A stretch of DNA of 13,642 nt from Clostridiales bacterium (GCA_017649745.1 JAGCGE010000165.1:1-13642), one strand, 5' to 3'. Counted from the stretch's first letter, positions 6,606 through 12,372 are shown. Program-made: numbers and translations. Notes: generated by a model not told the origin, from the letters alone.

Positions 6606-7421
6606 CTAAATCTGTGCATAGCCCCATAGTGGCTGCCACCCATCTTCCAGCATCATCAAATATACAGGCTCGCCAAAATCATTTCCCGGTGCATCTGCAG
6701 CTACAAGTTCATTGTGGAATCCGATAGGCTCTTTTCCATAATACCAATCCTCATTATTTACCCATCCATATTCATGGCCAAATTGAGTCTGACAAATATT
6801 CAGATAATGATAATAGTCGTTATAGCTTGCATAACCGAATTCACCGTTATCTTCCTCATCAAGATATTGGGCAATGAGTTTGTCCTGAGCATCTGTTACG
6901 GCCTCTTCAGAACTTCTGAATATTCTTCCTGTATATGCTTCGAAGCACAGGAGATCTCCATTACCAGTTTCTTCGATTGTCTGGCATATGTTCTTAGGAG
7001 GGAGAAAATATGCTTTAGCTTCATCTGCCAATTTCTTAGCCTTCGGGTTTTCGTCTATGAACTTTTTAAGCTGATCTCTGTTCGCTACCAAATATGATGT
7101 AGTTGCCGACAGGCCTAGCAAAGCTTTATGGTTTATGTGATGATTCATCAGGATTGCTCCGACTGTTGCTATACAAAGAAGAGCAGTTGGAATATAATAA
7201 GGCGCCGCTGTCTTAACTAGTTCGAGTTTGTCTGCAGTTGTTAGTGTCGTCTTTGCATCTGAATATGATACTTTTCCATCTTTTTCTATTTCAGAAAGTT
7301 CACGCTTCTTAGCTTTAATAGCTCTTTCAGCTTTCGGGGCCATTACGGCGGTCACTGCTACAGATGCAGCGACTCCTGCAATAGAAATAACTGTAAGCAT
7401 TGTTTGTTTACTGAATTTCAT
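6606..7421 (-). CDS. DUF6353-like phage membrane protein, 271 aa
   Basis: Start ATG 7421 has GGAGG 6 nt upstream; longer versions lack a site. Helix 1 at about 8-28 (MLTVISIAGVAASVAVTAVMA), then PKAERAIKAKKRELSEIEKDG. Helix 2 lies at about 75-93 (YYIPTALLCIATVGAILMN), then HKALLGLSATTSYLVANRD. The C-terminal domain has YHYLNICQTQFG and HEYGWVNNEDWYYG, a variant of the LG/GW signature, and ends WQPLWGYAQI. The plan (helix, IKAKK, helix, ALxxxY, GW domain) is the same as in the other two DUF6353-like proteins, but identity is low, so the duplication is old or the copies were gained separately. It overlaps the 90-aa gene by 14 bp. Confidence 0.87.
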   Translation of the reverse strand: MKFSKQTMLTVISIAGVAASVAVTAVMAPKAERAIKAKKRELSEIEKDGKVSYSDAKTTLTTADKLELVKTAAPYYIPTALLCIATVGAILMNHHINHKALLGLSATTSYLVANRDQLKKFIDENPKAKKLADEAKAYFLPPKNICQTIEETGNGDLLCFEAYTGRIFRSSEEAVTDAQDKLIAQYLDEEDNGEFGYASYNDYYHYLNICQTQFGHEYGWVNNEDWYYGKEPIGFHNELVAADAPGNDFGEPVYLMMLEDGWQPLWGYAQI

Positions 7422-7680
7422 CTCTGTCCTCCAATTCCATAGGGTCAAGATCCCTCAATCTTCTAAGTCTTTGTTCACTTTGACTTACTTTTAATATAAC
7501 GTATCTTTGGTCACCCCAGTCCTCAATATCATCATTCAGGATGATTCTATAGACGCCCGTCTCTGCATCGATCAATATAGAGCCGCCATGCTCCGCGAAT
7601 TTTTCCCACAATATAGTTAATGTTAATGCCAGGCTTACAAAGAAGCCTATCAGCATACCTATAAATAGATTAATCGTCAT
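7408..7680 (-). CDS. Single-pass membrane protein, conserved phage family, 90 aa
   Basis: ATG 7680 follows GAAAGGAG; a Met six codons earlier lies within the upstream gene without a site. N-terminal helix about 4-24 (LFIGMLIGFFVSLALTLTILW). The soluble part GGSILIDAETGVYRIIL and DDIEDWGDQRYVILKVSQSEQ has the beta-rich 'G-L-x-I-D...YRL...K-R-x-V-L-K-V' look of a common phage small membrane protein. The C-terminus is charged (RRLRDLDPMELEDRDE). It overlaps both neighbours, so expression is operon-coupled. No function known. Confidence 0.82.
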   Translation of the reverse strand: MTINLFIGMLIGFFVSLALTLTILWEKFAEHGGSILIDAETGVYRIILNDDIEDWGDQRYVILKVSQSEQRLRRLRDLDPMELEDRDEIQ

Positions 7681-7810
7681 GTTTAAGCTCCTTTCCACAC
7701 TGAGGGCATAATATAAACTTCTTAGCCCTTACGCTTCGTTCACTATACTTACAATATGGGCAATGGAATGTTATCCTATTGTCCTTCTTTTTCTTCTTTG
7801 AGTTCGCCAT
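7670..7810 (-). CDS. 46-aa zinc-ribbon protein
   Basis: ATG 7810 with AGGAGG 6 nt upstream, stop TAA at 7670. After a very basic start (MANSKKKKKDNR) come CPYC (about 17-20) and CPQC (about 35-38), a complete four-Cys zinc ribbon spaced 14 residues apart. Such minimal ribbons are frequent in phage early regions and may bind nucleic acid or protein. It starts inside the 86-aa gene and ends inside the 90-aa gene (11-bp overlap). Too short for most automatic callers. Confidence 0.83.
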   Translation of the reverse strand: MANSKKKKKDNRITFHCPYCKYSERSVRAKKFILCPQCGKELKHDD

Positions 7811-8036
7811 TAAAAGCCTCCTCTAACTTTTTGTCAAGCGCTACAACTGCTTCATCATAAATATACTTGCATACGTCTTTGTAAAAGCATGTTAGCATAT
7901 AGCATGTGGTGCTATCTTTATGAATAATGTCAGTTGTAGGACTGAACCTATCACATGTTCTGCAGGTTCTTGAATCTGGAATATCCAGTTCTACATTTTC
8001 ACTTACCTTAATATGGTCTCTTGTATCCCCGAACAT
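7776..8036 (-). CDS. Cys-rich protein, 86 aa, likely zinc-binding
   Basis: ATG 8036 with AAAGGAGG 4 nt upstream, and the start overlaps the stop of the 34-aa gene (TAATG). Cys residues in SRTCRTCDRF (about 22-31), and then CYMLTCFYKDVCKY (about 45-58) give five Cys in an N-terminal metal-binding-like unit. The C-terminal third is an acidic helix (LDKKLEEAFNGELKEEKEG). No named domain recognised. Confidence 0.8.
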   Translation of the reverse strand: MFGDTRDHIKVSENVELDIPDSRTCRTCDRFSPTTDIIHKDSTTCYMLTCFYKDVCKYIYDEAVVALDKKLEEAFNGELKEEKEGQ

Positions 8037-8140
8037 TAGTCCTCCTTTACTAACGGTACTTCCAAAATCACACAGCCACTTTGTATAACTTGTATATAAT
8101 CCTTCCCGTCAAAATCGTTATGACTTATCTGCATTAACAT
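8036..8140 (-). CDS. Hypothetical micro-protein, 34 aa
   Basis: ATG 8140 has GGAG 7 nt upstream, inside the 63-aa gene; the stop TAA overlaps the next ATG as TAATG. It contains ISHNDFDGKDYIQVIQSGCVIL, which looks like two short beta strands. It could be a coupling ORF rather than a functional protein, but the spacing and coupling on both sides favour translation. Confidence 0.6.
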   Translation of the reverse strand: MLMQISHNDFDGKDYIQVIQSGCVILEVPLVKED

Positions 8141-8309
8141 GCTCTTGCTCCTCATACTTGTCAAGCCACCCCATCTGCCAACATCTGAATAGAAAATCAT
8201 CTAAAACTTTCATTTCATCGGGGCTTGTTTCAATGTTGGTAGAATCAAGTAAGGCTTGTTTTGCTTTTGCTATTACATCAAATCTATTATCGGTACATAT
8301 CTCAATCAT
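8118..8309 (-). CDS. Hypothetical protein, 63 aa
   Basis: Start ATG 8309, with AAGGAGCAAAAGC directly upstream; the long in-frame extension to 8450 is only a shadow of the 71-aa gene. Mostly helical: FDVIAKAKQALLDS (about 10-23), then SPDEMKVLDDFLFRCWQMGWLDKYEEQ. No domain recognised. It overlaps the 71-aa gene by 8 bp and the 34-aa gene by 23 bp. Confidence 0.75.
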   Translation of the reverse strand: MIEICTDNRFDVIAKAKQALLDSTNIETSPDEMKVLDDFLFRCWQMGWLDKYEEQEHVNADKS

Positions 8310-8517
8310 GCTTTTGCTCCTTATCGCTCTCCACAACTGCGCTTGACATATAATCATCACACGGAAATCCTTTCGCTTTCCATTCTTCGTATTTCTTGAA
8401 AAGTTCATCGTTATCGAAGAAAAATGGGCTTCCTGGAACAAATACATCACCTACCAAATTCTTATCGTGCATACACACTTTGTGATGTATACAGGATTTA
8501 CACAACTCTCCACTCAT
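8302..8517 (-). CDS. Cys-rich conserved phage protein, 71 aa
   Basis: ATG 8517 with AAGGAG upstream. CKSCIHHKVC (about 6-15) followed by KNLVGDVFVPGSPFFFDN and YEEWKAKGFPCDDY matches a widespread phage family recalled as 'C..C..h..C..dkN..GD....g.P.FfdN....k..eWk..GFPCDD'. Four Cys could bind one zinc. Function unknown. It is preceded by the 61-aa gene with an 11-bp gap. Confidence 0.85.
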   Translation of the reverse strand: MSGELCKSCIHHKVCMHDKNLVGDVFVPGSPFFFDNDELFKKYEEWKAKGFPCDDYMSSAVVESDKEQKHD

Positions 8518-8528
8518 GATCTTGCTCC

Positions 8529-8714
8529 TTAACTAAAATATGGATCCCATCCCTCGACTTCGTCATCATCGAACCATATGCTGCTATCAATATCTTTCCA
8601 GCGGTTTACGTTCGTAACATACTTATTAATGTCTTTAAGATAGAACCCAATATGTGTTTCGCCATTTACGTAAAATATCACTTTCCGCGATGATGGCGGG
8701 TGTTCTTTTTCCAT
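8529..8714 (-). CDS. Hypothetical phage protein, 61 aa
   Basis: ATG 8714 lies 10 nt after GGAGG within the 65-aa gene. VIFYVNGETHIGFYLKD is a predicted beta hairpin, and the end WFDDDEVEGWDPYFS resembles the short 'W..DDEV.GW.P' tail of many small phage proteins. Overlaps the 65-aa gene by 37 bp. No function assigned. Confidence 0.75.
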   Translation of the reverse strand: MEKEHPPSSRKVIFYVNGETHIGFYLKDINKYVTNVNRWKDIDSSIWFDDDEVEGWDPYFS

Positions 8715-8875
8715 TCTCGTCTTGCCTCCATTAGAGCCTGCTGAACTGTTCGTCCGTAGCCGCTTGCACAATTGCCACAGTTATTGCAACATGCCTGCAG
8801 TAATATCCACCCGGATTTTTCATCCTTAGCAACTGTGAATTCCAGATCAGGAGCATTGCACGTGCATTCTATCAT
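8678..8875 (-). CDS. Lar-like Cys-rich small protein, 65 aa
   Basis: Start ATG 8875 overlaps the stop of the 30-aa gene (ATGA), with GGAG 9 nt upstream. ECTCNAPDLEF, then CCNNCGNCASGYGRTVQQALMEARREW gives the C-x-C ... C-x2-C-G ... A...A...W layout seen in the Lar family (restriction-alleviation-like zinc proteins). The fit is partial: CC instead of a single Cys, and the first motif is CTC rather than CPFC. Lar identity is therefore only a suggestion. Confidence 0.72.
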   Translation of the reverse strand: MIECTCNAPDLEFTVAKDEKSGWILLQACCNNCGNCASGYGRTVQQALMEARREWKKNTRHHRGK

Positions 8876-8964
8876 TTTTTGCTTCTCCAATTATCATAAA
8901 CGATATAGCCATACGCTACAGATAGGACTCCAAGTACTGCTCCTAAAAATATCTCGAAAGTCAT
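8872..8964 (-). CDS. 30-aa single-helix membrane protein
   Basis: ATG 8964 with AAAAAGGAGG upstream; the TGA stop overlaps the next start (ATGA). MTFEIFLGAVLGVLSVAYGY then IVYDNWRSKK: one membrane helix and a basic tail, probably N-out/C-in. First gene of the 8964-6376 operon, after a terminator and a TTGAAATTTCAA palindrome. No family recognised. Confidence 0.75.
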   Translation of the reverse strand: MTFEIFLGAVLGVLSVAYGYIVYDNWRSKK

Positions 8965-8980
8965 CAAATCCTCCTTTTTG

Positions 8981-8992
8981 TTGAAATTTCAA
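8981..8992. promoter_or_regulatory. TTGAAATTTCAA palindrome, possible operator
   Basis: A perfect 12-bp dyad between the terminator at 8993-9041 and the SD of the 30-aa gene. It shares both the palindrome and the following A-run/CG with the repeat at 1689-1710 near the candidate origin, so one protein may act at both sites. Confidence 0.5.
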
Positions 8993-9041
8993 GAAAAAAC
9001 GAGGCTCTATTTTGCGTTCTAAGCGATTTTTTTAAGCCTCG
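8993..9041 (-). terminator. Intrinsic terminator after the 11170-9054 operon
   Basis: Stem CGAGGCT/AGCCTCG (9035-9041 with 9000-9006) followed by TTTTTT on the minus strand. The 28-nt loop is unusually large and may hold an A-rich inner structure. It separates two operons. Confidence 0.7.
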
Positions 9042-9053
9042 TCGATAAATATA

Positions 9054-9230
9054 TCAGCCGTTTTCGTCCTCTTTTTTGGCCATTTTGTACAAATCCTGTA
9101 TCTGCTTTTCCATAAGGAAAATATAGTCCATAGTTGTAAGATCATGATCGTTCTTAGAAGATTTTACTCTGCTAAGATCGTTACGGTACTTTAAAGACTT
9201 AGTGAAGTCATCACTTAGCTTCTTTGGCAT
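9054..9230 (-). CDS. Hypothetical basic/helical protein, 58 aa
   Basis: ATG 9230 with AAGGAGG 6 nt upstream; the in-frame extension to 9317 is a shadow of the neighbouring gene. Charged throughout: KLSDDFTKSLKYRNDLSRVKSSKND, then a helix DYIFLMEKQIQDLYKMAKKEDE. Could pair as a coiled coil. Last gene before a terminator; overlaps the 58-aa Cys protein by 20 bp. Not recognised. Confidence 0.75.
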   Translation of the reverse strand: MPKKLSDDFTKSLKYRNDLSRVKSSKNDHDLTTMDYIFLMEKQIQDLYKMAKKEDENG

Positions 9231-9387
9231 CTTCGTCCTCCTTAAAATGAATAGGCTTATGGCTATGGATGTTCCAACCGTAAGCCAGACACTCATTGCA
9301 TGGATCTTTTGTTTCACTCAACTCTTTGTATTTGCACTTATCACAATACAATTCAAAGAATACTTCTTTCTTATCATTTTCTAACAT
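9211..9387 (-). CDS. Cys-rich phage protein, 58 aa
   Basis: ATG 9387 with GGAGG 8 nt upstream in the end of the membrane-protein gene; stop TGA at 9211. YCDKCKYKELSE (about 14-25) and PCNECLAYGWN (about 29-39) make two C-x2-C pairs, an intact zinc-ribbon-like unit. I recognise the 'C..Cky......PC..C' pattern from small phage proteins. The tail is His-rich (HSHKPIHF). Function unknown. Confidence 0.8.
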   Translation of the reverse strand: MLENDKKEVFFELYCDKCKYKELSETKDPCNECLAYGWNIHSHKPIHFKEDEDAKEAK

Positions 9388-9616
9388 CGCCGCTTCCTCC
9401 TGCTAAGATAGCTATTATAAGTATTGGTATGTTTATCAGAAAGCCAAATATAAACAGTGGGGTCAGCATTACTCCGACACAGAACAATGCGACTCCAAAA
9501 GCAATAATGCCCCCAAGCAAAAGCAGGGAAAATATTGGGCGAACCGCCATACACATTTCAAGCAGTAAGCATACTATAAGCATTGCGCTGATTACTAAAC
9601 CTAATACAAAATTCAT
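9374..9616 (-). CDS. Hydrophobic membrane protein, 80 aa, two to three helices
   Basis: ATG 9616 with AGGAGGAAGAGA upstream, starting at the stop codon of the 108-aa gene (4-bp overlap). Hydrophobic segments at about 4-22 (VLGLVISAMLIVCLLLEMC), 28-51 (IFSLLLLGGIIAFGVALFCVG) and 53-72 (TPLFIFGFLINIPILIIAIL). Tail GGSGDVRK is basic. The size and helix count would suit a holin-like protein, but the early-gene setting argues against lysis. No family recognised. Confidence 0.8.
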   Translation of the reverse strand: MNFVLGLVISAMLIVCLLLEMCMAVRPIFSLLLLGGIIAFGVALFCVGVMLTPLFIFGFLINIPILIIAILAGGSGDVRK

Positions 9617-9939
9617 TTCTCTTCCTCCTGACTGTCGAGCCTTGCAAACTCGTCTCTCAAATTACAATAATCAATCCACATAGTTTTGATTCTTTGACTG
9701 TAGTCTGTCATAAATATATCTTTGGCCTTACTAAAGTTCTTCTTTTTAAACCATACAGAATCGTTGAATATCATTCCAGGTTCTCTTGCAACTTCCTGAA
9801 TATAGGTGTAGTTGTCTCTATCTACCGCAGGAATGATATAAGACCATTTAGATGGTTTGCTTGAAGAAATACAAGCAGGGATCTCAATGAGTTTTCCCTG
9901 CTTATTGATGTAGATCCAGATATCCTGAAGTCCGTCCAT
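9613..9939 (-). CDS. Hypothetical phage protein, 108 aa
   Basis: ATG 9939 has GGAGG 6 nt upstream within the 133-aa gene end; the extension to 10041 is not supported. IWIYINKQGKLIEIPAC at the start looks like paired beta strands. AVDRDNYTYIQEVAREPGMI and NDSVWFKKKNFSKAKDIF follow, then a C-terminal helix (IKTMWIDYCNLRDEFARLDSQEE). Soluble. The family is not named to my knowledge. Confidence 0.8.
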   Translation of the reverse strand: MDGLQDIWIYINKQGKLIEIPACISSSKPSKWSYIIPAVDRDNYTYIQEVAREPGMIFNDSVWFKKKNFSKAKDIFMTDYSQRIKTMWIDYCNLRDEFARLDSQEEEK

Positions 9940-9940
9940 G

Positions 9941-10342
9941 CTATACCTCCATCTTCTTGATATTCGCTTCGTGGTAAATATCACTGATCTCCTGTCTGTC
10001 CAGCTTAAGCTGCATTCTAAGCTTAGCAAGTTCAGCTTCAAGTTCTCTAGCTCTGGCTTCTTTTGCCTCGATTTCAGCTTTCTTAGCTATCCCCTTATAT
10101 GAGAAAGTCATAAGTTTAGAAAGAGACACACCAAGTTTGTCGCAATATATAAGAAGTCTGGCAAAATCCATTCCACCTCTGGATTTGCACATCGAGAAAT
10201 AGTTTCTTCCAAATAACTCATTATCAAGTTTGGATGTAGAATATCCTTTAAACTCGATAAGATAACCCAGATTATCGATAATAGCCTGGATCTTTTCTTC
10301 CGGTGTTTTGCAGTCATCAAGATATGTCGTTTTTTCTTCCAT
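9941..10342 (-). CDS. HTH-like phage protein with C-terminal coiled coil, 133 aa
   Basis: ATG 10342 with GGAGG 6 nt upstream. Residues about 30-83 (FKGYSTSKLDNELFGRNYFS, then FARLLIYCDKLGVSLSKLM) resemble a helix-turn-helix of the XRE kind, in which a GRN-type turn is followed by a GVSLSxL helix. Residues about 88-122 are a clear coiled coil (KAEIEAKEARARELEAELAK). It could be a dimeric DNA-binding protein or an adaptor. The HTH assignment is weak because the recognition helix is not canonical. Confidence 0.8.
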   Translation of the reverse strand: MEEKTTYLDDCKTPEEKIQAIIDNLGYLIEFKGYSTSKLDNELFGRNYFSMCKSRGGMDFARLLIYCDKLGVSLSKLMTFSYKGIAKKAEIEAKEARARELEAELAKLRMQLKLDRQEISDIYHEANIKKMEV

Positions 10343-10352
10343 ATGATTCCTC

Positions 10353-10682
10353 CTATAAATATTCTTCCATTTCAGGCGTATCTCTAAAATCTTGTATAGC
10401 AGCTAATCCCCAGAATCCAGCATCAAGTGTCTTCTTTGGAATATATCTTTTACGCTTGCCTCTAACATCCGCAGGTTCATACCACATAATATGTAGTTCC
10501 TTCTGAGAATAAATAGCAGGTGTGCACTCATGCTTAGCACCCTGCTTATCCAAATATGCCTTTATATACCAGCCTTCATATACCTTTCCTACAAGCCATC
10601 GTCCTAAGAATCTGTTACTATCTTCATCTTCCAGAATATAATCTTTCATAGGATCAGGCTGCATTCTAGATCTTTCGTACAT
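10353..10682 (-). CDS. Hypothetical phage protein, 109 aa
   Basis: ATG 10682 with AAGGAGGG 7 nt upstream. Soluble, rich in Trp/Tyr: FLGRWLVGKVYEGWYIKAYL, then TPAIYSQKELHIMWYEPADVRGKRKRYI, and an acidic end (TPEMEEYL). The alternating beta pattern suggests a compact barrel- or SH3-like fold, but no domain was recognised. It lies in a tight operon with 10-12-bp gaps on each side. Confidence 0.8.
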   Translation of the reverse strand: MYERSRMQPDPMKDYILEDEDSNRFLGRWLVGKVYEGWYIKAYLDKQGAKHECTPAIYSQKELHIMWYEPADVRGKRKRYIPKKTLDAGFWGLAAIQDFRDTPEMEEYL

Positions 10683-10694
10683 TATTTGCCCTCC

Positions 10695-10853
10695 TTACTT
10701 GTTGAACTTCTTCTGAAGCTTGCTAACAATTTTGTTAAAGCTTTCAGGAGCCAAGAACATCCAGATAAATATAGCTCCTGACCCAAGACCGAGAATCGTT
10801 CCTACCCACTGACGAATCTCTCTACTCAATTCCAATTTCTGATTAATACTCAT
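10695..10853 (-). CDS. Small membrane protein, 52 aa
   Basis: ATG 10853 with AAGGAGG 6 nt upstream; stop TAA at 10695. An amphipathic N-terminus (QKLELSREIRQW) leads to a helix at about 17-36 (WVGTILGLGSGAIFIWMFLA), then SFNKIVSKLQKKFNK, which is basic. Likely a single-pass protein with both ends charged. It resembles short phage membrane proteins, but no specific family can be named. Confidence 0.8.
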   Translation of the reverse strand: MSINQKLELSREIRQWVGTILGLGSGAIFIWMFLAPESFNKIVSKLQKKFNK

Positions 10854-10864
10854 AATTGTCCTCC

Positions 10865-11170
10865 TTAAAATATCTCATCAATAATATCTTTTTCTTCATT
10901 AAGGTTAATAATAACGTCTCCATTATCGACCTTAATTTTAAACTTAACAGGTATCTGGCCATTAGGATCGTCTCTATCCCATATCCAGCCATTAAGCTGT
11001 CCTTCTTTAATGATCGGTACTCCAAGACTTTGAAGAACTTCATTCAGAAATAAATAACCGTCGTTTTTCAGCCGGTCGTTCATGTATTTTTCTGCGGTCT
11101 TCAAATATCCTTTAGCATACTCCGCATCAGGGTCAGAAAATACAGATTCTTTTGTCCAATTGATCTTCAT
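10865..11170 (-). CDS. Stand-alone LG/GW domain protein related to DUF6353 tails, 101 aa
   Basis: ATG 11170 preceded by AAAAAGGAGG. NDGYLFLNEVLQSLGVPIIK then GQLNGWIWDRDDPNGQIPV closely parallels the C-terminal domain of the 334-aa DUF6353-like protein (FLNEVYKDLGFP ... GQVVGWSLNHEDGDG). It has no membrane helix, so it is a soluble version that could compete with or bind the membrane-anchored relatives. N-terminus AEYAKGYLKTAEKYMNDRL is helical. First gene of the 11170-9054 operon, downstream of two hairpins and the promoter-like motif F. Confidence 0.85.
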   Translation of the reverse strand: MKINWTKESVFSDPDAEYAKGYLKTAEKYMNDRLKNDGYLFLNEVLQSLGVPIIKEGQLNGWIWDRDDPNGQIPVKFKIKVDNGDVIINLNEEKDIIDEIF

Positions 11171-11191
11171 AGATTACCTCCTTTTTTCTAC

Positions 11192-11227
11192 GAAAAAATA
11201 AAAGAGAGACACATATAGTCTCCCTCT
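11192..11227 (-). terminator. Second hairpin terminator in front of the 101-aa gene
   Basis: AGAGGGAGAC and GTGTCTCTCT pair (one G-U and one mismatch) around a TATAT loop, followed by TTTTATTTTTT. It overlaps the -10-like TACGTA of copy F, so transcripts that begin at F would lack most of the 5' arm, while readthrough transcripts would contain it. Confidence 0.7.
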
Positions 11228-11255
11228 ACGTAATAGCCATTGTTTTTTTTGCGAA
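11227..11255 (-). promoter_or_regulatory. Conserved promoter-like motif, copy F (TTCGCA-N17-TACGTA)
   Basis: TTCGCA (11255-11250), a 17-bp A-rich spacer with AAACAATGGCTAT, then TACGTA (11232-11227). It lies between terminator F1 and a second hairpin, upstream of the 101-aa gene's operon. Confidence 0.55.
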
Positions 11256-11280
11256 AAATGAAAGGGCCATGAAGACCCTT
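11251..11280 (-). terminator. Intrinsic terminator after the 113-aa gene
   Basis: AAGGGTC-TTCAT-GGCCCTT followed by TCATTTTT. It shares its design and T-run/TTCGCA junction with the terminators at 11703-11732, 12402-12433 and 12724-12753. Confidence 0.8.
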
Positions 11281-11296
11281 CACTTGGCAAATATGC

Positions 11297-11638
11297 CTAC
11301 TTATTACGGGATATTATTCCACGCAAGAATTCTCCTGGCTTGAACAAATATCCATCTTTCTCGAATTTCAAAGTTACCAACGTCCCGATACCCATAGCGA
11401 CTGTGGTTATCACAGTATTTGGATTTATCTTCTTATACCAAGGCAAGTCAAGTTCAGCTGTCTTATTATTTACCTCTTGTGCTTTAACATAATAATCATG
11501 CCCTTCTTTCTCTTCCTCAAGTTTTAATTCATATAAATCTTTTACTGCTTGAACCTTGTCCACATATTTCGAATCGTCGACATCAAGCTTATCTAATCCT
11601 TCAGATATCTTTTCTTCAAGCTTCTCAGCATTCTCCAT
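11297..11638 (-). CDS. Coiled-coil and single-helix membrane protein, 113 aa
   Basis: Start ATG 11638 has AAAGGAGG 8 nt upstream; earlier in-frame codons have no site. Residues about 3-65 are acidic, heptad-rich (EKLEEKISEGLDKLDV, YELKLEEEKEGHDYYVKAQEV). A membrane helix at about 80-96 (NTVITTVAMGIGTLVTLKF) is followed by LFKPGEFLRGIISRNK. It matches my memory of a small phage family with a coiled coil, a C-terminal helix and a short basic tail. Unknown function, probably oligomeric at the membrane. Confidence 0.82.
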   Translation of the reverse strand: MENAEKLEEKISEGLDKLDVDDSKYVDKVQAVKDLYELKLEEEKEGHDYYVKAQEVNNKTAELDLPWYKKINPNTVITTVAMGIGTLVTLKFEKDGYLFKPGEFLRGIISRNK

Positions 11639-11673
11639 AAGAATCGCCTCCTTTAACAAGAAAACAATAATTT

Positions 11674-11702
11674 ACCATAATGAGCATTGTTTTACGTGCG
11701 AA
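11674..11702 (-). promoter_or_regulatory. Conserved promoter-like motif, copy E (TTCGCA-N17-TATGGT)
   Basis: TTCGCA (11702-11697), 17 bp with AAAACAATGCTCAT, TATGGT (11679-11674). One of the two best copies; the RBS of the 113-aa gene follows about 25 bp later, leaving room for a start site. Confidence 0.6.
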
Positions 11703-11732
11703 AAAAATAAGAGGCCTTGATAAAGGCCCCTC
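11703..11732 (-). terminator. Intrinsic terminator after the 24-aa gene
   Basis: GAGGGGCCTTTATCAAGGCCTC hairpin followed by TTATTTTTTT, merging directly into TTCGCA of copy E. Confidence 0.85.
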
Positions 11733-11742
11733 ACTTTGCGCA

Positions 11743-11817
11743 TTAATGCCTGCGCTCCAAACATTTAATAATTCTCCACAAGAAATAACATCCAATAGCG
11801 CCTAAAATTAATTCCAT
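11743..11817 (-). CDS. 24-aa single-helix micro-membrane protein
   Basis: ATG 11817 with GGAGGGTATTTA upstream, overlapping the stop of the 65-aa gene as TAATG. MELILGAIGCYFLWRIIKC is a short helix with a basic end (LERRH). Two Cys could form a lipid-adjacent pair. The size and charge pattern resemble type I toxin peptides, but no antisense RNA was seen. Confidence 0.7.
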   Translation of the reverse strand: MELILGAIGCYFLWRIIKCLERRH

Positions 11818-12014
11818 TAAATACCCTCCTTCATAATATCTTTTATCTGTTCAGTTTCAACATCGAACAGCTCTTTCATACTTGTGAGCGCTTCAGCATA
11901 AGCTGCCTTATACCAAAGTTCCGCTTCACAAATCTTAATTAAGCTCCACGATAATACCCCAACAAATACAATTACTGATATCACCAAAAAAGTGTTTAAA
12001 ATAACTTCAAGCAA
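11817..12014 (-). CDS. Membrane protein with TTG start, 65 aa
   Basis: AGGAGG then 8 nt to a TTG at 12014. An ATG farther up (12044) overlaps the TATGGT of copy D and has no site, so TTG is preferred. Helix at about 5-25 (LNTFLVISVIVFVGVLSWSLI), then a long acidic amphipathic helix (AEALTSMKELFDVETEQIKDIM). Unknown family. Its stop overlaps the ATG of the 24-aa gene, so the pair is coupled. Confidence 0.78.
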   Translation of the reverse strand: MLEVILNTFLVISVIVFVGVLSWSLIKICEAELWYKAAYAEALTSMKELFDVETEQIKDIMKEGI

Positions 12015-12039
12015 GAATATCACCTCCTTATAGATTATT

Positions 12040-12068
12040 ACCATAAAGAGGAATGTTTTAATTGCGAA
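12040..12068 (-). promoter_or_regulatory. Conserved promoter-like motif, copy D (TTCGCA-N17-TATGGT)
   Basis: TTCGCA (12068-12063), a 17-bp spacer with TTAAAACATTCCTCTT, TATGGT (12045-12040). Followed by the SD of the 65-aa gene. Confidence 0.6.
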
Positions 12069-12070
12069 AG

Positions 12071-12098
12071 AAAAAAGAAAGAGCCGCTGTTGCGACTC
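12071..12098 (-). terminator. Intrinsic terminator after the 75-aa gene
   Basis: GAGTCGC-AACA-GCGGCTC (7 bp with one G-U) followed by TTTCTTTTTTC. Related to the terminator at 4848-4886 by shared GATTGAGTC and GGCTCTTTC. Confidence 0.8.
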
Positions 12099-12119
12099 AA
12101 TCTTCTGCAGAGAGGTTTA

Positions 12120-12347
12120 TTATATGTTTGATGTTTGATAATTTGCTTCTATCTTTTTCTGTTCTCTTTTTTCTTTCCAATCCATGTAAGTATGCCAGAT
12201 CACTCCTACCATGAACCCTGTAATGCCAATCACAGCATATACAGCATTCTCTGCCAGGAACTCTGTTCCACTTTCAAATACATTAGTTATAAACTCTTCA
12301 ATTTCTACAAAATCTACCACAAATTTTCCATTCATAAAATACATCAT
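12120..12347 (-). CDS. Single-pass membrane protein, 75 aa
   Basis: Start ATG 12347 follows AAAGGAGG by 8 nt; a longer frame to 12377 lacks a site. N-terminal amphipathic region (FVEIEEFITNVFESGTEFLAE), helix at about 34-52 (AVYAVIGITGFMVGVIWHTYM), then a basic tail (DWKEKREQKKIEANY). Sits alone between copy C and a terminator. No family recognised. Confidence 0.8.
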   Translation of the reverse strand: MMYFMNGKFVVDFVEIEEFITNVFESGTEFLAENAVYAVIGITGFMVGVIWHTYMDWKEKREQKKIEANYQTSNI

Positions 12348-12372
12348 TTCAGTTACCTCCTTTGCATTTCTC

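Noticed and set aside
9374..9616. Holin for the 80-aa membrane protein
   Set aside because: The early operon setting and lack of an endolysin neighbour do not support lysis.
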